Shown here: positions 40,600 through 49,983 of the stretch, one piece after another | How positions within the stretch are numbered: position 1 is the stretch's first letter | Layout: each line of letters opens with the position of its first letter | Assembly: GCA_039105265.1 (NCBI GenBank) | Contig: JAPFFF010000027.1 | Location: 1,736,001-1,800,000 of the forward strand | DNA: 64,000 bases | Direction: 5' to 3' | Source: Tritrichomonas musculus | Lineage: Eukaryota; Parabasalia; Tritrichomonadida; Tritrichomonadidae | Program-made: the position numbers and the translations under genes | The notes under the pieces: generated by a model | The model's database searches: none | What the model was told of the DNA's origin: nothing | The model's input: only the letters and a program-made list of their open reading frames with translations

Positions 40600-41150
40600 C
40601 AATGCTGGTCCATAATATTTTTTCTATTTGCTACAAGCACTAAAAGAGTATAGTAATTCTGGTTCACAAAAAGTTGATGATGATATTTTTTATGGATTTC
40701 AAAAAGTGGGATTATAATTTTTACCAGCTTATTATACGTTTTCTTAACTGGTGAAGATCAATAGTATTCATCATTTTAATGAATTGCGAAGTAGGCATGC
40801 AACATGACTGTAAAGTACTAGATGATCAGACATCATCAAAGAAACCGTATCACATCCACCAGAGTAGCCGCCTTTAAAAACACTTTTCGTATCAATTGAA
40901 TATGTCTCAATGTTGAAAAGTATCGCCTTTTGGATGTCGAATGGGGTCTTGTTGGAGACCAATCATCGCATGGACTTCCGGAAAAAATAGCGTCCAATAA
41001 GTTGCTTTGAGAAACTAAAGTCCCTGGGATATAACTTCACCTTGAAGTAGGAGTTTGACGAATTCCGGATAGATCTGTTCCGTCGAAAGATATTCGGGAG
41101 AGAGCATCTGGCAGAGTGTGATGGTTTCGGGAGCCAGCGTTACTTATAAA
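40600..41150. pseudogene. Unidentified degraded coding relics, part with raised GC
   Basis: Around 40.63-40.72 kb a plus-strand frame reads as plausible protein (LQALKEYSNSGSQKVDDDIF) before breaking. From about 40.80 to 41.15 kb the DNA is noticeably richer in G and C than the surroundings, and minus-strand frames give protein-like pieces (for example PETITLCQMLSPEYLSTEQ near the 41.1-kb end). I do not recognise any family, and the pieces do not form one gene I can defend. The region is a fossil of unknown source. Confidence 0.35.
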
Positions 41151-41200
41151 AATCTTTACTTATTTATTAACTTTTATTTGTTATATAATATTATAATTAT

Positions 41201-41472
41201 TTATATAAGTAAGGAATCAAAATAATGTTTTGTCATAACCGCCAACTCCGTCCTCCTTTTTTTTGGATAAAAAATGGGTGGATCCTCAAATCTTTCATTT
41301 TCAATTTGCCTCCTTATCTCTTTTGGAGCACCAATATACTTTTCAGTTCGTGTTATTTTGAGGAAATGCTTTATATTATTCTTTTTCAATCAGCATTTTT
41401 AATTGGTGTAGTAGAATCTGTGAACGAAAAGCACCCTACTGATGAAAGTGTTTCTTCTTTATCTTTTGTCAT
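41201..41472 (-). pseudogene. Small possible gene, one probable frameshift
   Basis: A minus-strand ATG at 41472 opens a frame reading MTKDKEETLSSVGCFSFTDS. After about 28 codons the protein-like signal moves to another frame, HFLKITRTEKYIGAPKEIRR and so on, and ends at 41201. The second part is charged, proline-containing and not low-complexity, with GAPKEIRRQIENERF and a final PKKRRTEL stretch, so it looks like real protein sequence. No family is recognised. It could be a small gene with a single frameshift, a sequencing error, or two unrelated frames. It is convergent with the relics at 40.6-41.1 kb and divergent from the next gene. Confidence 0.4.
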
Positions 41473-41756
41473 TGATTTAGTCTTTTACTTGATCTGCAAA
41501 TGAAAGCATTCACTGTTTCTCTGATATGAAAAATATATTGTTTTTGATGATTTCAGTGATAAAATGGTCACGTTGAAATTTATTTTTGAAAATTTTATGA
41601 TGGCTTATTAAATATATTGAAAAAATTCTGTACTTTTTTAAAAAAAATTGATAAAAAGATAAATATTAATCTTTCAAAATAAAATACATTTGAGTTTAAA
41701 AAAGTTTATCAGACATATTGTATGGTTATAAAAAAATTGACCTTTTGTGATTTTAA
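41473..41756. promoter_or_regulatory. Upstream region of the 1,753-residue HEAT-like gene
   Basis: 284 bp between a possible minus-strand small gene and the large plus-strand gene. AATATATTGAAAAAATTC lies about 130 bases before the ATG, and AAAAATTGACC about 30 bases before it. Nothing else is seen. Confidence 0.35.
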
Positions 41757-44700
41757 ATGACATCAAAGCAATTAAAATCACTTACTTCAGCGTCTAGACA
41801 TAATGATCCATCTCGTACTGAGCAAATTTTTTATGATATTAACCATACTATAGCCATCGTCAATTTTGATCAATCTATGAAAAATAATAAATCTTATAAA
41901 TCAGGACTTTTTATTTCAATAATGAATACGATCATACCATTACTTACACACGAGAATTTGAAAATAAGAATGCAAGTTGGATCTTTTTTAGCTCATTGGT
42001 GCTCTCTCATTTCCGCTTTTTCGCCAGAATCGCTATTAAAAGGATATCAATTTTTTGATTCTGTTTCAACTCTCCAACCAGCAGCTCAATCTGTTATTTT
42101 TAATTTTTTTACTAATTCAATAAGCTCAATTCCTCCAAGTCAGCGGCTTACATATATTGGGACTTGCCATTGCATTTTGATGGCGTCACAGCCCGAGATG
42201 CTCACAAAAGTAACCCAAGACGTGTGGGGAATTTTAAGATCGGAACTAACAGTTAGCAATATTGCTTCAATAGTAAAATTTTTGATTAATTCTTCAATTC
42301 CCAAAGTTGTTTCCTTTTTATGCATGAAAGACCCTGATAGCCTCTTTCCTATTGTTTCCGAATCTTCTAATCTTCAATTTTTGAAAGAATTTATTCCATT
42401 CTGGCCTGATAATATTTTATTTAAGATTGATAAAATCAAGGATAAAATTTGTGAAGCAGTTAAATCGTCAAATTCGAACGATATATCAGCTGCGATAGAA
42501 ATTGTTATTTTGATTGCTGATAAAATGTTTATACCGCCATTAATTCCACAATTTCGGCATTGGAAAGAGATTCTTAATTGCATGGTAGATCTTTGGACTT
42601 CGAGTAATTGTAATGTTTCGCACAAAGCGGCTTTAATTGATTTATTTAGTGCTCTTACAAAATTTGAAATGATTCCAGTGAAATATTTAAGGAGGTTTAT
42701 AGTTTTCAAATATTTAGAAAAAACAAATGATCCAAATTCGCCAATTTTAAATTTGCCAACTACAATACAAGTTTCTATCATAAAATTATCTTCAGTTTTT
42801 GTTAAAAATGGGAAATTACCTATTGGATTAACTGAATTTTTGAAGAAACAAGCCATCTTTAGAGATCCATTATTATATGTTGCGGTTCTTCATTTTCTAC
42901 AAAAATGTTTTAATGAATTCTTTTCTATGGCGCCTTCGAATGTAACCGAGATTCTCGACTTATGCCTTCATCCTCTTCCACGTTACTTTGTTGAACAACT
43001 CCAAATTATTGAACTTTTCAATATAATTGATTGGAATGTATTTAATCTCGAAATGATTCATATGAATATAATCGATGTTGTTCTCGACTTTTTGAAGGAG
43101 CCCCATCCATCAGTTGTTGAAAAATTATCATTCTTAATACAAAAAATGAACATCGAGCTTCCTTATGCAAAACTTGATTGGTTTGAAGATGCATCATACT
43201 TCTTAACCATTTTCCACAAATTAGATCCTTCATTCATTATTGAGCTTCTAGATGAAACACTTCTTCCTAGTGCGTCGTATGCCATTGCCACTGATGCATT
43301 GGTAGATGCATTTTTAAAGACATTTGAGCAGTCACAAAAGCTGACTGAGATTGAAATAAATTCTGATGATGAATCAAAAGAATTAGATGATGAAACTAAT
43401 CTAAAAGAAATCGAAGATATTAAGAAGAAAGTGGATTATTTCACAGAGATTGCTCCAATAATCTTTTCCAGAGTCATTCCAATCATCACAGATGGCGTCA
43501 AAGCTCTTGGATATGAAATTGATGCATCAATCAAATCTCTTTATAACCTTAGCACTAAGAATTGGATGCCATACAGCGAAAAAATGCCCCAACTTCTAGA
43601 GATAATCAACCAAGATTTCCGCGAATCTACATTTGGACTAATGATTAAAAATTCTCTTAAATTAATGGTTTTAACAGTCAAATATGTTGATAAATTGACT
43701 GAAACAAATGCTGTCGGCCTGGTCAATATAGCAAAGTTATTTGGTTGCTGCTTCACTCGAACTACATGCGAACTTTTATTAGCAATCAAAGATATTATCT
43801 TTAATGAAAATATTCAAAATGCGATGCTTCTTTATTATGATAGAAATTTGCCGTTTACAGAATCAGATATAATATCAGTAACAGCAGTTCAAACTGTCAC
43901 ATGGCCTCACTTATTAAAAAATCTGAGAGAATATCTGGAGGTAGCAGCAGATAAAAATGGCGAAATACTGGTCATTCTTGATTATATTTTAACAATCGAA
44001 GATGAAGCAGAGGATGAAATGGCAGCAGCAATTCAAACTTCATCATCATCCTCCATTACACCATCAATATTAGCAGGCATCAACGTCAATAAAAATAAAG
44101 CCAAGATCACTCCATCAAGTAGTAATACAAATAGTGACTCAACTCCAAAAGCAGATTTAAAAGAAGAAGATATAAACGATAATAATGAATTCTTAGTTAA
44201 ACCCTATCGTTCCTTCCTTGCTCTTAAATACCGACCAGAATATGTTCAAAATTGCATGAAAATCTTCCCATTCAATGAATGGGTAATCACGCCTGATGAT
44301 TTTGATTTCATTGGTCAACAAACAGAAATAAAGATTCATCTTGAGAAGCTTGATCCAATTCATAAAGAAGTTGTCAGCCAGTTTCCAAAATCATTCATCA
44401 CTATGAGAAATCAAAGAAAGTATTCAAGAGTCGGTGAATTCAGGTTTAAAATGAGCTCAAAAATAACTCTTTTCCAAGATTCTACTAGTCAAATAAAGGA
44501 GACCAAATCAAGAGAAGAAGAAGAAGAGGAAGAAGAAGAAAATAATGACGATCAAAATAAAATGTTCTTTGAAAAAATTGAAAAAACGTCAGAAATCAAA
44601 ATCAAGCCACCAAAAATACCAAAAGGAATTAATCCATATAAAGGTCTCAATCTCAACAAGTTAGAAAACGAAGATAAAGAAAAAGTTGTTGTTGATGATG

Positions 44701-47018
44701 ATAATGATGATGAATGTTGCAGTAATTTTGAATTATTCGTTTTTCTTTGGTTTTCTAATCGTGACGTATCAGATGAGCAATGGAAGGATATTGAAAAGTA
44801 TGCAATGGAAGTTCATGAAGATTCTAGATTTGTTGCATCTTTCTTTAGTTACGCATGGAGAAAGAATCTTCCTATTGATATGGAAAGATGGCCTTCTCTG
44901 ATTAACGTTGATTACAAATCTCATTTCTCATTTCTTTCTGTATCATTTTATTTGTCCTTTTTCAAAGATAAACATCCTTCATCTAATGATGGCCAGATAA
45001 AAGATGAAGATAAAGGTAAAGAAGAGCATAGTGAAGATATAAAGTATAATGATCTTCCCAAAGAAGTTATTGATTTGATTGAACGTTCGGCAATTGCATT
45101 AGGTATTCAAACAGCTTCTGAATTCAATTTGATTGAAGCTTTTAAGAGCGAAACTGGAATTAGAAAATTGGTTGTAGAATCGATAATGAGAATTGATCAA
45201 AGTAGATTTGCTGAAATGCTTCCATACACAACATTAAAAACAATTGACGATGTATTGAATGCAATGAAAGATGAAAGACTTCAATGCTTCTTACCTGACA
45301 TGTTTAACGTCCTCATTAAACTACTTCCAATACAAAATATACCGACAAGTTTATATAGTGAGACAGAATTCAAACTACCATGCCGTCCCGTTGATTTTGG
45401 AAATGGTTTTGTCATTAATTTTGATGAAAGTAATACAAAAATTACTGATGAAAGCAATTCTGAGAAAAATTCAAAAGAAGAAATTAGTTCAAATAATTAC
45501 GAGAATAAGCCAATAATTCCTAATGATAGCTTCGGCGAATTACTTGACAAATATACTAACTCTGAAATTAGTATAATGAGAAAGAGAGAGAACAACAAAA
45601 GATTACATTTAGACATTTTGGTAACTGATGCTATTTCAAATTTCATTATCGGAATTCAACAGCAAAATTTGCCAAATTCGATTACATTAACAGCTTCTCA
45701 ACGTAACATTATATCATCATTCATATTCTATTTATTGAATAAGATACATTTTACACGCGAACAATTTTTACGTATTATTCAACTCATTCCAACCAGCCAT
45801 CCACTATATTCGTACTTCCTCACAGCAAAAGTGACGCCAGAAGAGCAAGCATATCTTCTCAATTCGTCAAATGTTGCCCTTAGTACCGAAAAAATATTAA
45901 ATGAAACAAACAATTCTTATTCTTATCTCAATTCAAATATGACATTAAAGCTTAGCTCGCCTACAAACTCTAGTTCTAACGCATTGAATTCCTCTGGAAA
46001 TAAAATGAGTCTTAACTCAAATCTAGCGAAAGTTGTTCAACAAGCTAATATTACTTTGAATTTAAACAATGCAGGTAATTTTACTCAAGATCGTTTTGAT
46101 CGGCTTATCAGCTTCCTTCAAAACAAACCGCCTTCATATTCAAGAGAATTGATAAAAATCTTAATTCTTTCAATTTCTAAAAGTTATTCAAAAAGTGAAG
46201 ATTCAAAAATTGAATCAGTTTCTAATTGTTCTTCAAATCATGATATAATTGTTTCATCAAAGAGTGAGTATACAAAAATAATTAAAAATATAACGCCAGT
46301 CTTTTTCGAACTTCTAATTCAAGGTTTCGATAACTTTTTACCAAACACATCATCAAACAACAACAAGCTCAACTTGAGCATATATGACAAACGATTCAAA
46401 TTTGCGCAAGAATCGATTTTAAGTTTCACTGAAATTGATAATGATTCATTAAAGTTCATGAAAAATGTTGCTATGAATAGTTCGCATTCCGTTTACATAA
46501 TTACCCGACGTTTATTTGAAGTTATTGATCGCAAATTGAAGTCCAAGTCACCAAATGAGACAAAAAGTAAAAAAGATAAAGATGATGAAGCCAGTTACAA
46601 GTTTTGCAAAATATTTAATGCTCTAAATGACGATTTGGCAATTATTGAACTTTGCGATCAAATTGCATCAATCCTTGTATCTACGCCAAATGAAAACTCT
46701 CATAGGCATTACTTATTTGATTCAATTTTTACAGTTGAAATTTTCTTGAAAAGACTTTCACCTGACCAATTAATTGCAACTTTTTTCTCCAACGACTTTT
46801 TAAACTCTCATGCAAAAACAAATGTTTTTGTATGCACAAAAATGATAATGAACGCAATGAAAAATAGCAGCGATGAACGCATAAAAGCTAATTTATCAAT
46901 TATCAGCGCAATTATTAAGAATAGAAATAATGATCCAAGATTTATTGAGCTTTATGAAAGCGATGATGATATAAAGAGTTTATCGACTTTATTTTTAACA
47001 AATGGGTTGTCTGATTAA
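41757..47018 (+). CDS. 1,753-residue helical (HEAT/ARM-like) protein, function unknown
   Basis: One uninterrupted frame with an ATG start. The first 800 residues are almost entirely amphipathic helices with the spacing of HEAT/ARM-type repeats, for example IIPLLTHENLKIRMQVGSFLAHW and VVLDFLKEPHPSVVEKLSFLI. This suggests an elongated scaffold like those in transport, TOR or nuclear-pore complexes. Acidic/low-complexity linkers occur near 535-560, 775-815 and 915-985, dividing the chain into three helical blocks. A final helical block runs from about 1200 to 1745. There is no transmembrane segment, signal peptide or catalytic motif that I can see. I could not assign it to a named family; candidate comparisons are large HEAT proteins such as karyopherin-like, Urb1/Furry-like or proteasome-associated scaffolds. 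No sign of breakage. Confidence 0.85.
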   Translation: MTSKQLKSLTSASRHNDPSRTEQIFYDINHTIAIVNFDQSMKNNKSYKSGLFISIMNTIIPLLTHENLKIRMQVGSFLAHWCSLISAFSPESLLKGYQFFDSVSTLQPAAQSVIFNFFTNSISSIPPSQRLTYIGTCHCILMASQPEMLTKVTQDVWGILRSELTVSNIASIVKFLINSSIPKVVSFLCMKDPDSLFPIVSESSNLQFLKEFIPFWPDNILFKIDKIKDKICEAVKSSNSNDISAAIEIVILIADKMFIPPLIPQFRHWKEILNCMVDLWTSSNCNVSHKAALIDLFSALTKFEMIPVKYLRRFIVFKYLEKTNDPNSPILNLPTTIQVSIIKLSSVFVKNGKLPIGLTEFLKKQAIFRDPLLYVAVLHFLQKCFNEFFSMAPSNVTEILDLCLHPLPRYFVEQLQIIELFNIIDWNVFNLEMIHMNIIDVVLDFLKEPHPSVVEKLSFLIQKMNIELPYAKLDWFEDASYFLTIFHKLDPSFIIELLDETLLPSASYAIATDALVDAFLKTFEQSQKLTEIEINSDDESKELDDETNLKEIEDIKKKVDYFTEIAPIIFSRVIPIITDGVKALGYEIDASIKSLYNLSTKNWMPYSEKMPQLLEIINQDFRESTFGLMIKNSLKLMVLTVKYVDKLTETNAVGLVNIAKLFGCCFTRTTCELLLAIKDIIFNENIQNAMLLYYDRNLPFTESDIISVTAVQTVTWPHLLKNLREYLEVAADKNGEILVILDYILTIEDEAEDEMAAAIQTSSSSSITPSILAGINVNKNKAKITPSSSNTNSDSTPKADLKEEDINDNNEFLVKPYRSFLALKYRPEYVQNCMKIFPFNEWVITPDDFDFIGQQTEIKIHLEKLDPIHKEVVSQFPKSFITMRNQRKYSRVGEFRFKMSSKITLFQDSTSQIKETKSREEEEEEEEENNDDQNKMFFEKIEKTSEIKIKPPKIPKGINPYKGLNLNKLENEDKEKVVVDDDNDDECCSNFELFVFLWFSNRDVSDEQWKDIEKYAMEVHEDSRFVASFFSYAWRKNLPIDMERWPSLINVDYKSHFSFLSVSFYLSFFKDKHPSSNDGQIKDEDKGKEEHSEDIKYNDLPKEVIDLIERSAIALGIQTASEFNLIEAFKSETGIRKLVVESIMRIDQSRFAEMLPYTTLKTIDDVLNAMKDERLQCFLPDMFNVLIKLLPIQNIPTSLYSETEFKLPCRPVDFGNGFVINFDESNTKITDESNSEKNSKEEISSNNYENKPIIPNDSFGELLDKYTNSEISIMRKRENNKRLHLDILVTDAISNFIIGIQQQNLPNSITLTASQRNIISSFIFYLLNKIHFTREQFLRIIQLIPTSHPLYSYFLTAKVTPEEQAYLLNSSNVALSTEKILNETNNSYSYLNSNMTLKLSSPTNSSSNALNSSGNKMSLNSNLAKVVQQANITLNLNNAGNFTQDRFDRLISFLQNKPPSYSRELIKILILSISKSYSKSEDSKIESVSNCSSNHDIIVSSKSEYTKIIKNITPVFFELLIQGFDNFLPNTSSNNNKLNLSIYDKRFKFAQESILSFTEIDNDSLKFMKNVAMNSSHSVYIITRRLFEVIDRKLKSKSPNETKSKKDKDDEASYKFCKIFNALNDDLAIIELCDQIASILVSTPNENSHRHYLFDSIFTVEIFLKRLSPDQLIATFFSNDFLNSHAKTNVFVCTKMIMNAMKNSSDERIKANLSIISAIIKNRNNDPRFIELYESDDDIKSLSTLFLTNGLSD

Positions 47019-47854
47019 TTTGAATATTAATATTCAAAGCCTAACTTTCAAAATTTTGTGCAATAGGTCATTTTTATGTTTATATATTTAAAATATATTT
47101 GTATATGCTATACTCTTCTTTTTGCTTTTTTTTTTATTATTATTATTTAGCAATAAGATAATGAATTCAACCGTTTGTAAAGTGTCAAAAAATTGAATAA
47201 AAATTAAAAATATAAACTTAAAATCAAAAGTCAGGCCCCCATTTTTTGTCTCAATTTTTTTTTGCATAAATATTTTCTCACAATTTCTAATTTTTTTCAT
47301 TTTTTTCTCACAAATAAACAGATATCTTCTATGAAAAATTCTTTTAAATCCAATTTTGATGAATGGAATCAAGTTTTTATTCGGAAAAATCACATAATTC
47401 CCAATCAGAAATCGCTTTCAATCTAGTAAATCCGATTCTATATCCAAATATTTAAGAAAATATTAATTCGCATTCCAAATATGATACATAATAAAATTAT
47501 TCATGTATTGCTGACTGATGCAAAAAATATTCACAGGATATGAATTTACAAATGTTTCCGTAATTTTATTATGCAGAAATCAATTTTTTTTTAAAAAAAA
47601 AAAAAAGTTTTCAAAATATAACGAGAAAATTTTCGATAGACTCAATAACCCGCACTTTTCACTAGATTTACTCAGAAAAAGTGAACCCTCTCAATTCTCA
47701 GCAAATCTTCCTAGATTTTGCTCTCAAAAAGTGATAAAAAATAAAAAAATTAAAAATAGATTTATCTTTATATCAGAAAACTTAATTTTTATTAATTAGT
47801 AAACTTCAACTATAGTCATCTTTGGTTGATGAATAAACCATATCTGTCATACAG
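47019..47854. other. AT-rich intergenic region
   Basis: 836 bp. Short frames on both strands (47088-47393, 47518-47799) are lysine/phenylalanine-rich and follow A/T runs; I do not accept them. The repeated AAAAAGTGA / CTCTCAATTCTCA words near 47,640-47,730 have no clear arrangement. Confidence 0.4.
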
Positions 47855-47905
47855 TTACTTTTGGAATTTGTTAATTCCATCTTCAATTAACTGTATGACA
47901 GATAT
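47840..47905. repeat. Perfect 18-bp inverted repeat with inner palindrome
   Basis: ATATCTGTCATACAGTTA at 47840-47857 is the exact reverse complement of 47888-47905. The 30-base loop contains a second stem, GGAATT (47863-47868) with AATTCC (47873-47878). It overlaps the 3' end of the minus-strand gene relic at 47855-48227: one arm is coding sequence and the other begins at the stop codon. A transcript would fold into a strong nested hairpin. Confidence 0.8.
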
Positions 47906-48227
47906 CTCTTTGTTCTTGATAAAGAATCCATCTCTTTCTTCAAATGTTTTGTGACTCGCATTAATATAATTTCTGATGTCATCATCTTTTTTTGATCTGG
48001 AGAAATACTTAATAGTATTAAATATATATTCTTTTTCGTCATAGAAAAAGTCTTAATGATGAAGTTCTTCTACATTTTGGTTAATAACATATTCAATTTG
48101 CAAATCATTGTATTGGTATCAAAAATGGTAGTAGGAAAAATTTCGATTTTAGCGGGAAATTTCGGAGAACTTACATAGTCTTTTCTATAATAAAATGTAT
48201 GAAAGCAAAATCTGCATCAGTATTCAT
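47855..48227 (-). pseudogene. Short gene relic of unknown family
   Basis: A minus-strand ATG at 48227 begins MNTDADFAFIHFII. The protein-like signal then continues in shifted frames through VSSPKFPAKIEIFPTT, YNDLQIEYVINQNVEELHH and a last stretch EYIFNTIKYFSRSKKDDDIR, ending LIEDGINKFQK at a TAA (47855-47857). At least two frame changes and one stop interrupt it. The composition is that of a real trichomonad protein, but I do not recognise a domain. It may be a fragment of a longer gene. Confidence 0.5.
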
Positions 48228-48330
48228 TTGTTGATTTTTTTTTTTGCTTTTAGTATAATAATGCCATCCAAAACCGCTAATTATCATTCAAAAAAATTGA
48301 ATAAAAAATCTAGATAAAAGTGCTGAAATA

Positions 48331-48954
48331 AAGTCGAATTCAAAAAGCTTGGGACAACTTCTCAATTAAATTCTGATAAAAGTGAAAAACACAATCTTCT
48401 TTTCAATTATTTTTTTTTCTTTATTTATTGAGTTATATTCTCTAAAATTCCAATCAATAGTGAAAAAATGTTTCCAATACGAGCCAAAACATATATTACT
48501 GAACTTTCAATTTATAGCGCAATACTTAAAAATCGATGATCATCAACTATTATGTAAATTCATGATCAAAAAATAGTATTTGATCTAGTGTTCACAAAAG
48601 AAATTCTATTTTAATATCATTGCAGGCTTTACAATGCGTTTTCTAGTGAATTAGTGCAAAGATCTATGATAATTTTCACCAAAGATTAGGTAAATTGTAT
48701 TTTTTTGAGGATTTTTTCCTTACAAAAATATGGATTAATGATAGATACAACATTAACCATATGCAAAAATATATGTTTTTATATAAAAATGATTCTTTTT
48801 TTCTTTGTTTTTTTATTATTTTCCCCTTTTTCCCCTTTAGCAATTCAATTTTTTTCAATATATCTCACAAAAAAAATCATTCATGCTGGGACAAAATTGA
48901 ATACTTTTCAGTATATATTTAAAAAGTTTGTCCCAAGCTTTTTGAATTCGACTT
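48331..48954. mobile_element. 624-bp TA-flanked TIR element
   Basis: The arms AAGTCGAATTCAAAAAGCTT...GGGACAA at 48331-48357 and 48928-48954 are 27 bp and perfectly complementary. TA lies outside both (48329-48330 and 48955-48956). A second GGGACAAAATTGAATAC lies about 35 bases inside the right TIR, in inverse orientation to it, forming an inner hairpin with the TIR. The interior is AT-rich. Open frames such as 48382-48576 are Phe/Lys-rich and overlap frames on the other strand, so no transposase is present. It is a Tc1/mariner-type miniature element, and the perfect TIRs suggest recent activity. Confidence 0.88.
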
Positions 48955-48956
48955 TA

Positions 48957-49983
48957 GAAGTCTATCAAATTTCATTTGATATTTTTTAAAACTTTTTGAA
49001 TGAAATCCGTTTGAACAGAAAAGCATAGAGATATTGAATTAGTTCTGAAAATATTGAATTAAATATTTGTTTTCCATATTCTCTAGTTTTTATAATTTAT
49101 TTTTAAATATTAAATATTATCATATCTTTGTAATATTTTATAATAATAAATATTAGATTTGTAAAATATAAAACAGCCTATATATTATGATAAAATAATT
49201 TTTTTAAAAAAAATTTGAATACTTTATTATGGGATATTTGATCTATAAATATTGTAATGAAATTTGATTTTCGTTCAATCATTTTAATATATAATATTTT
49301 ATTCAATATATTATATTAAATTCTATATTCACTCCCCATAATAGTGCTTTTGTAGAGAGAAACAAAAATTATGAGAATAATTGATTTTTCCTTTAAACGA
49401 ATATATATACATCTTCTAATACATGAACAAATAAAAGTATTATGGCTGTAATAAAGAAATTCCAAAAGTGTTGTCACAATTATTCTGCATTATTCATTTT
49501 AGGGAATTACACTTATATATTTTAATAATAAAATAAAATAAATTGTTATAATATATAATAACTATAATATAAAGTGAATAATAAATAAAGAAAAAGATAA
49601 AAATAATAATATCAGTTAAAAAATTTCAAAGAAAATAAACTTTTTAAGGGAAATTCAGAACAGACGTTAAATATAATAAATATAAATATCATGGAATATA
49701 GCATTTAAAAATCTAATATTAATTAAAAAATAAATATATGAATTTATATATAGATAAATAAAGACTATAAAATGTATTAAATGTTGAAATTTTTTGCCGG
49801 CGGCCTCCTTCATTTATTTTTTTAAATTTTAATAAAGGTATCACATAACATATGATGGTAAATATTTGACCTTTTTGTTATCGGGATTTCAATGTAAATA
49901 AAAAGTCTTTAAAGAAGAAATTAAAACATTATATTATAAACTTTTAGAGTCATGACAAAATTAAATTTAATTAAAATTTCAAA
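48957..49983. other. Very AT-rich intergenic region
   Basis: About 1 kb with no gene or clear repeat. A small GC-rich island, TTGCCGGCGGCCTCC, lies at about 49793-49808, about 180 bases past the 3' end of the ABC transporter gene. Confidence 0.5.

Noticed and set aside
47088-47799. Two short frames on opposite strands
   Set aside because: Lysine-rich low complexity across poly-A/T tracts; no family resemblance.
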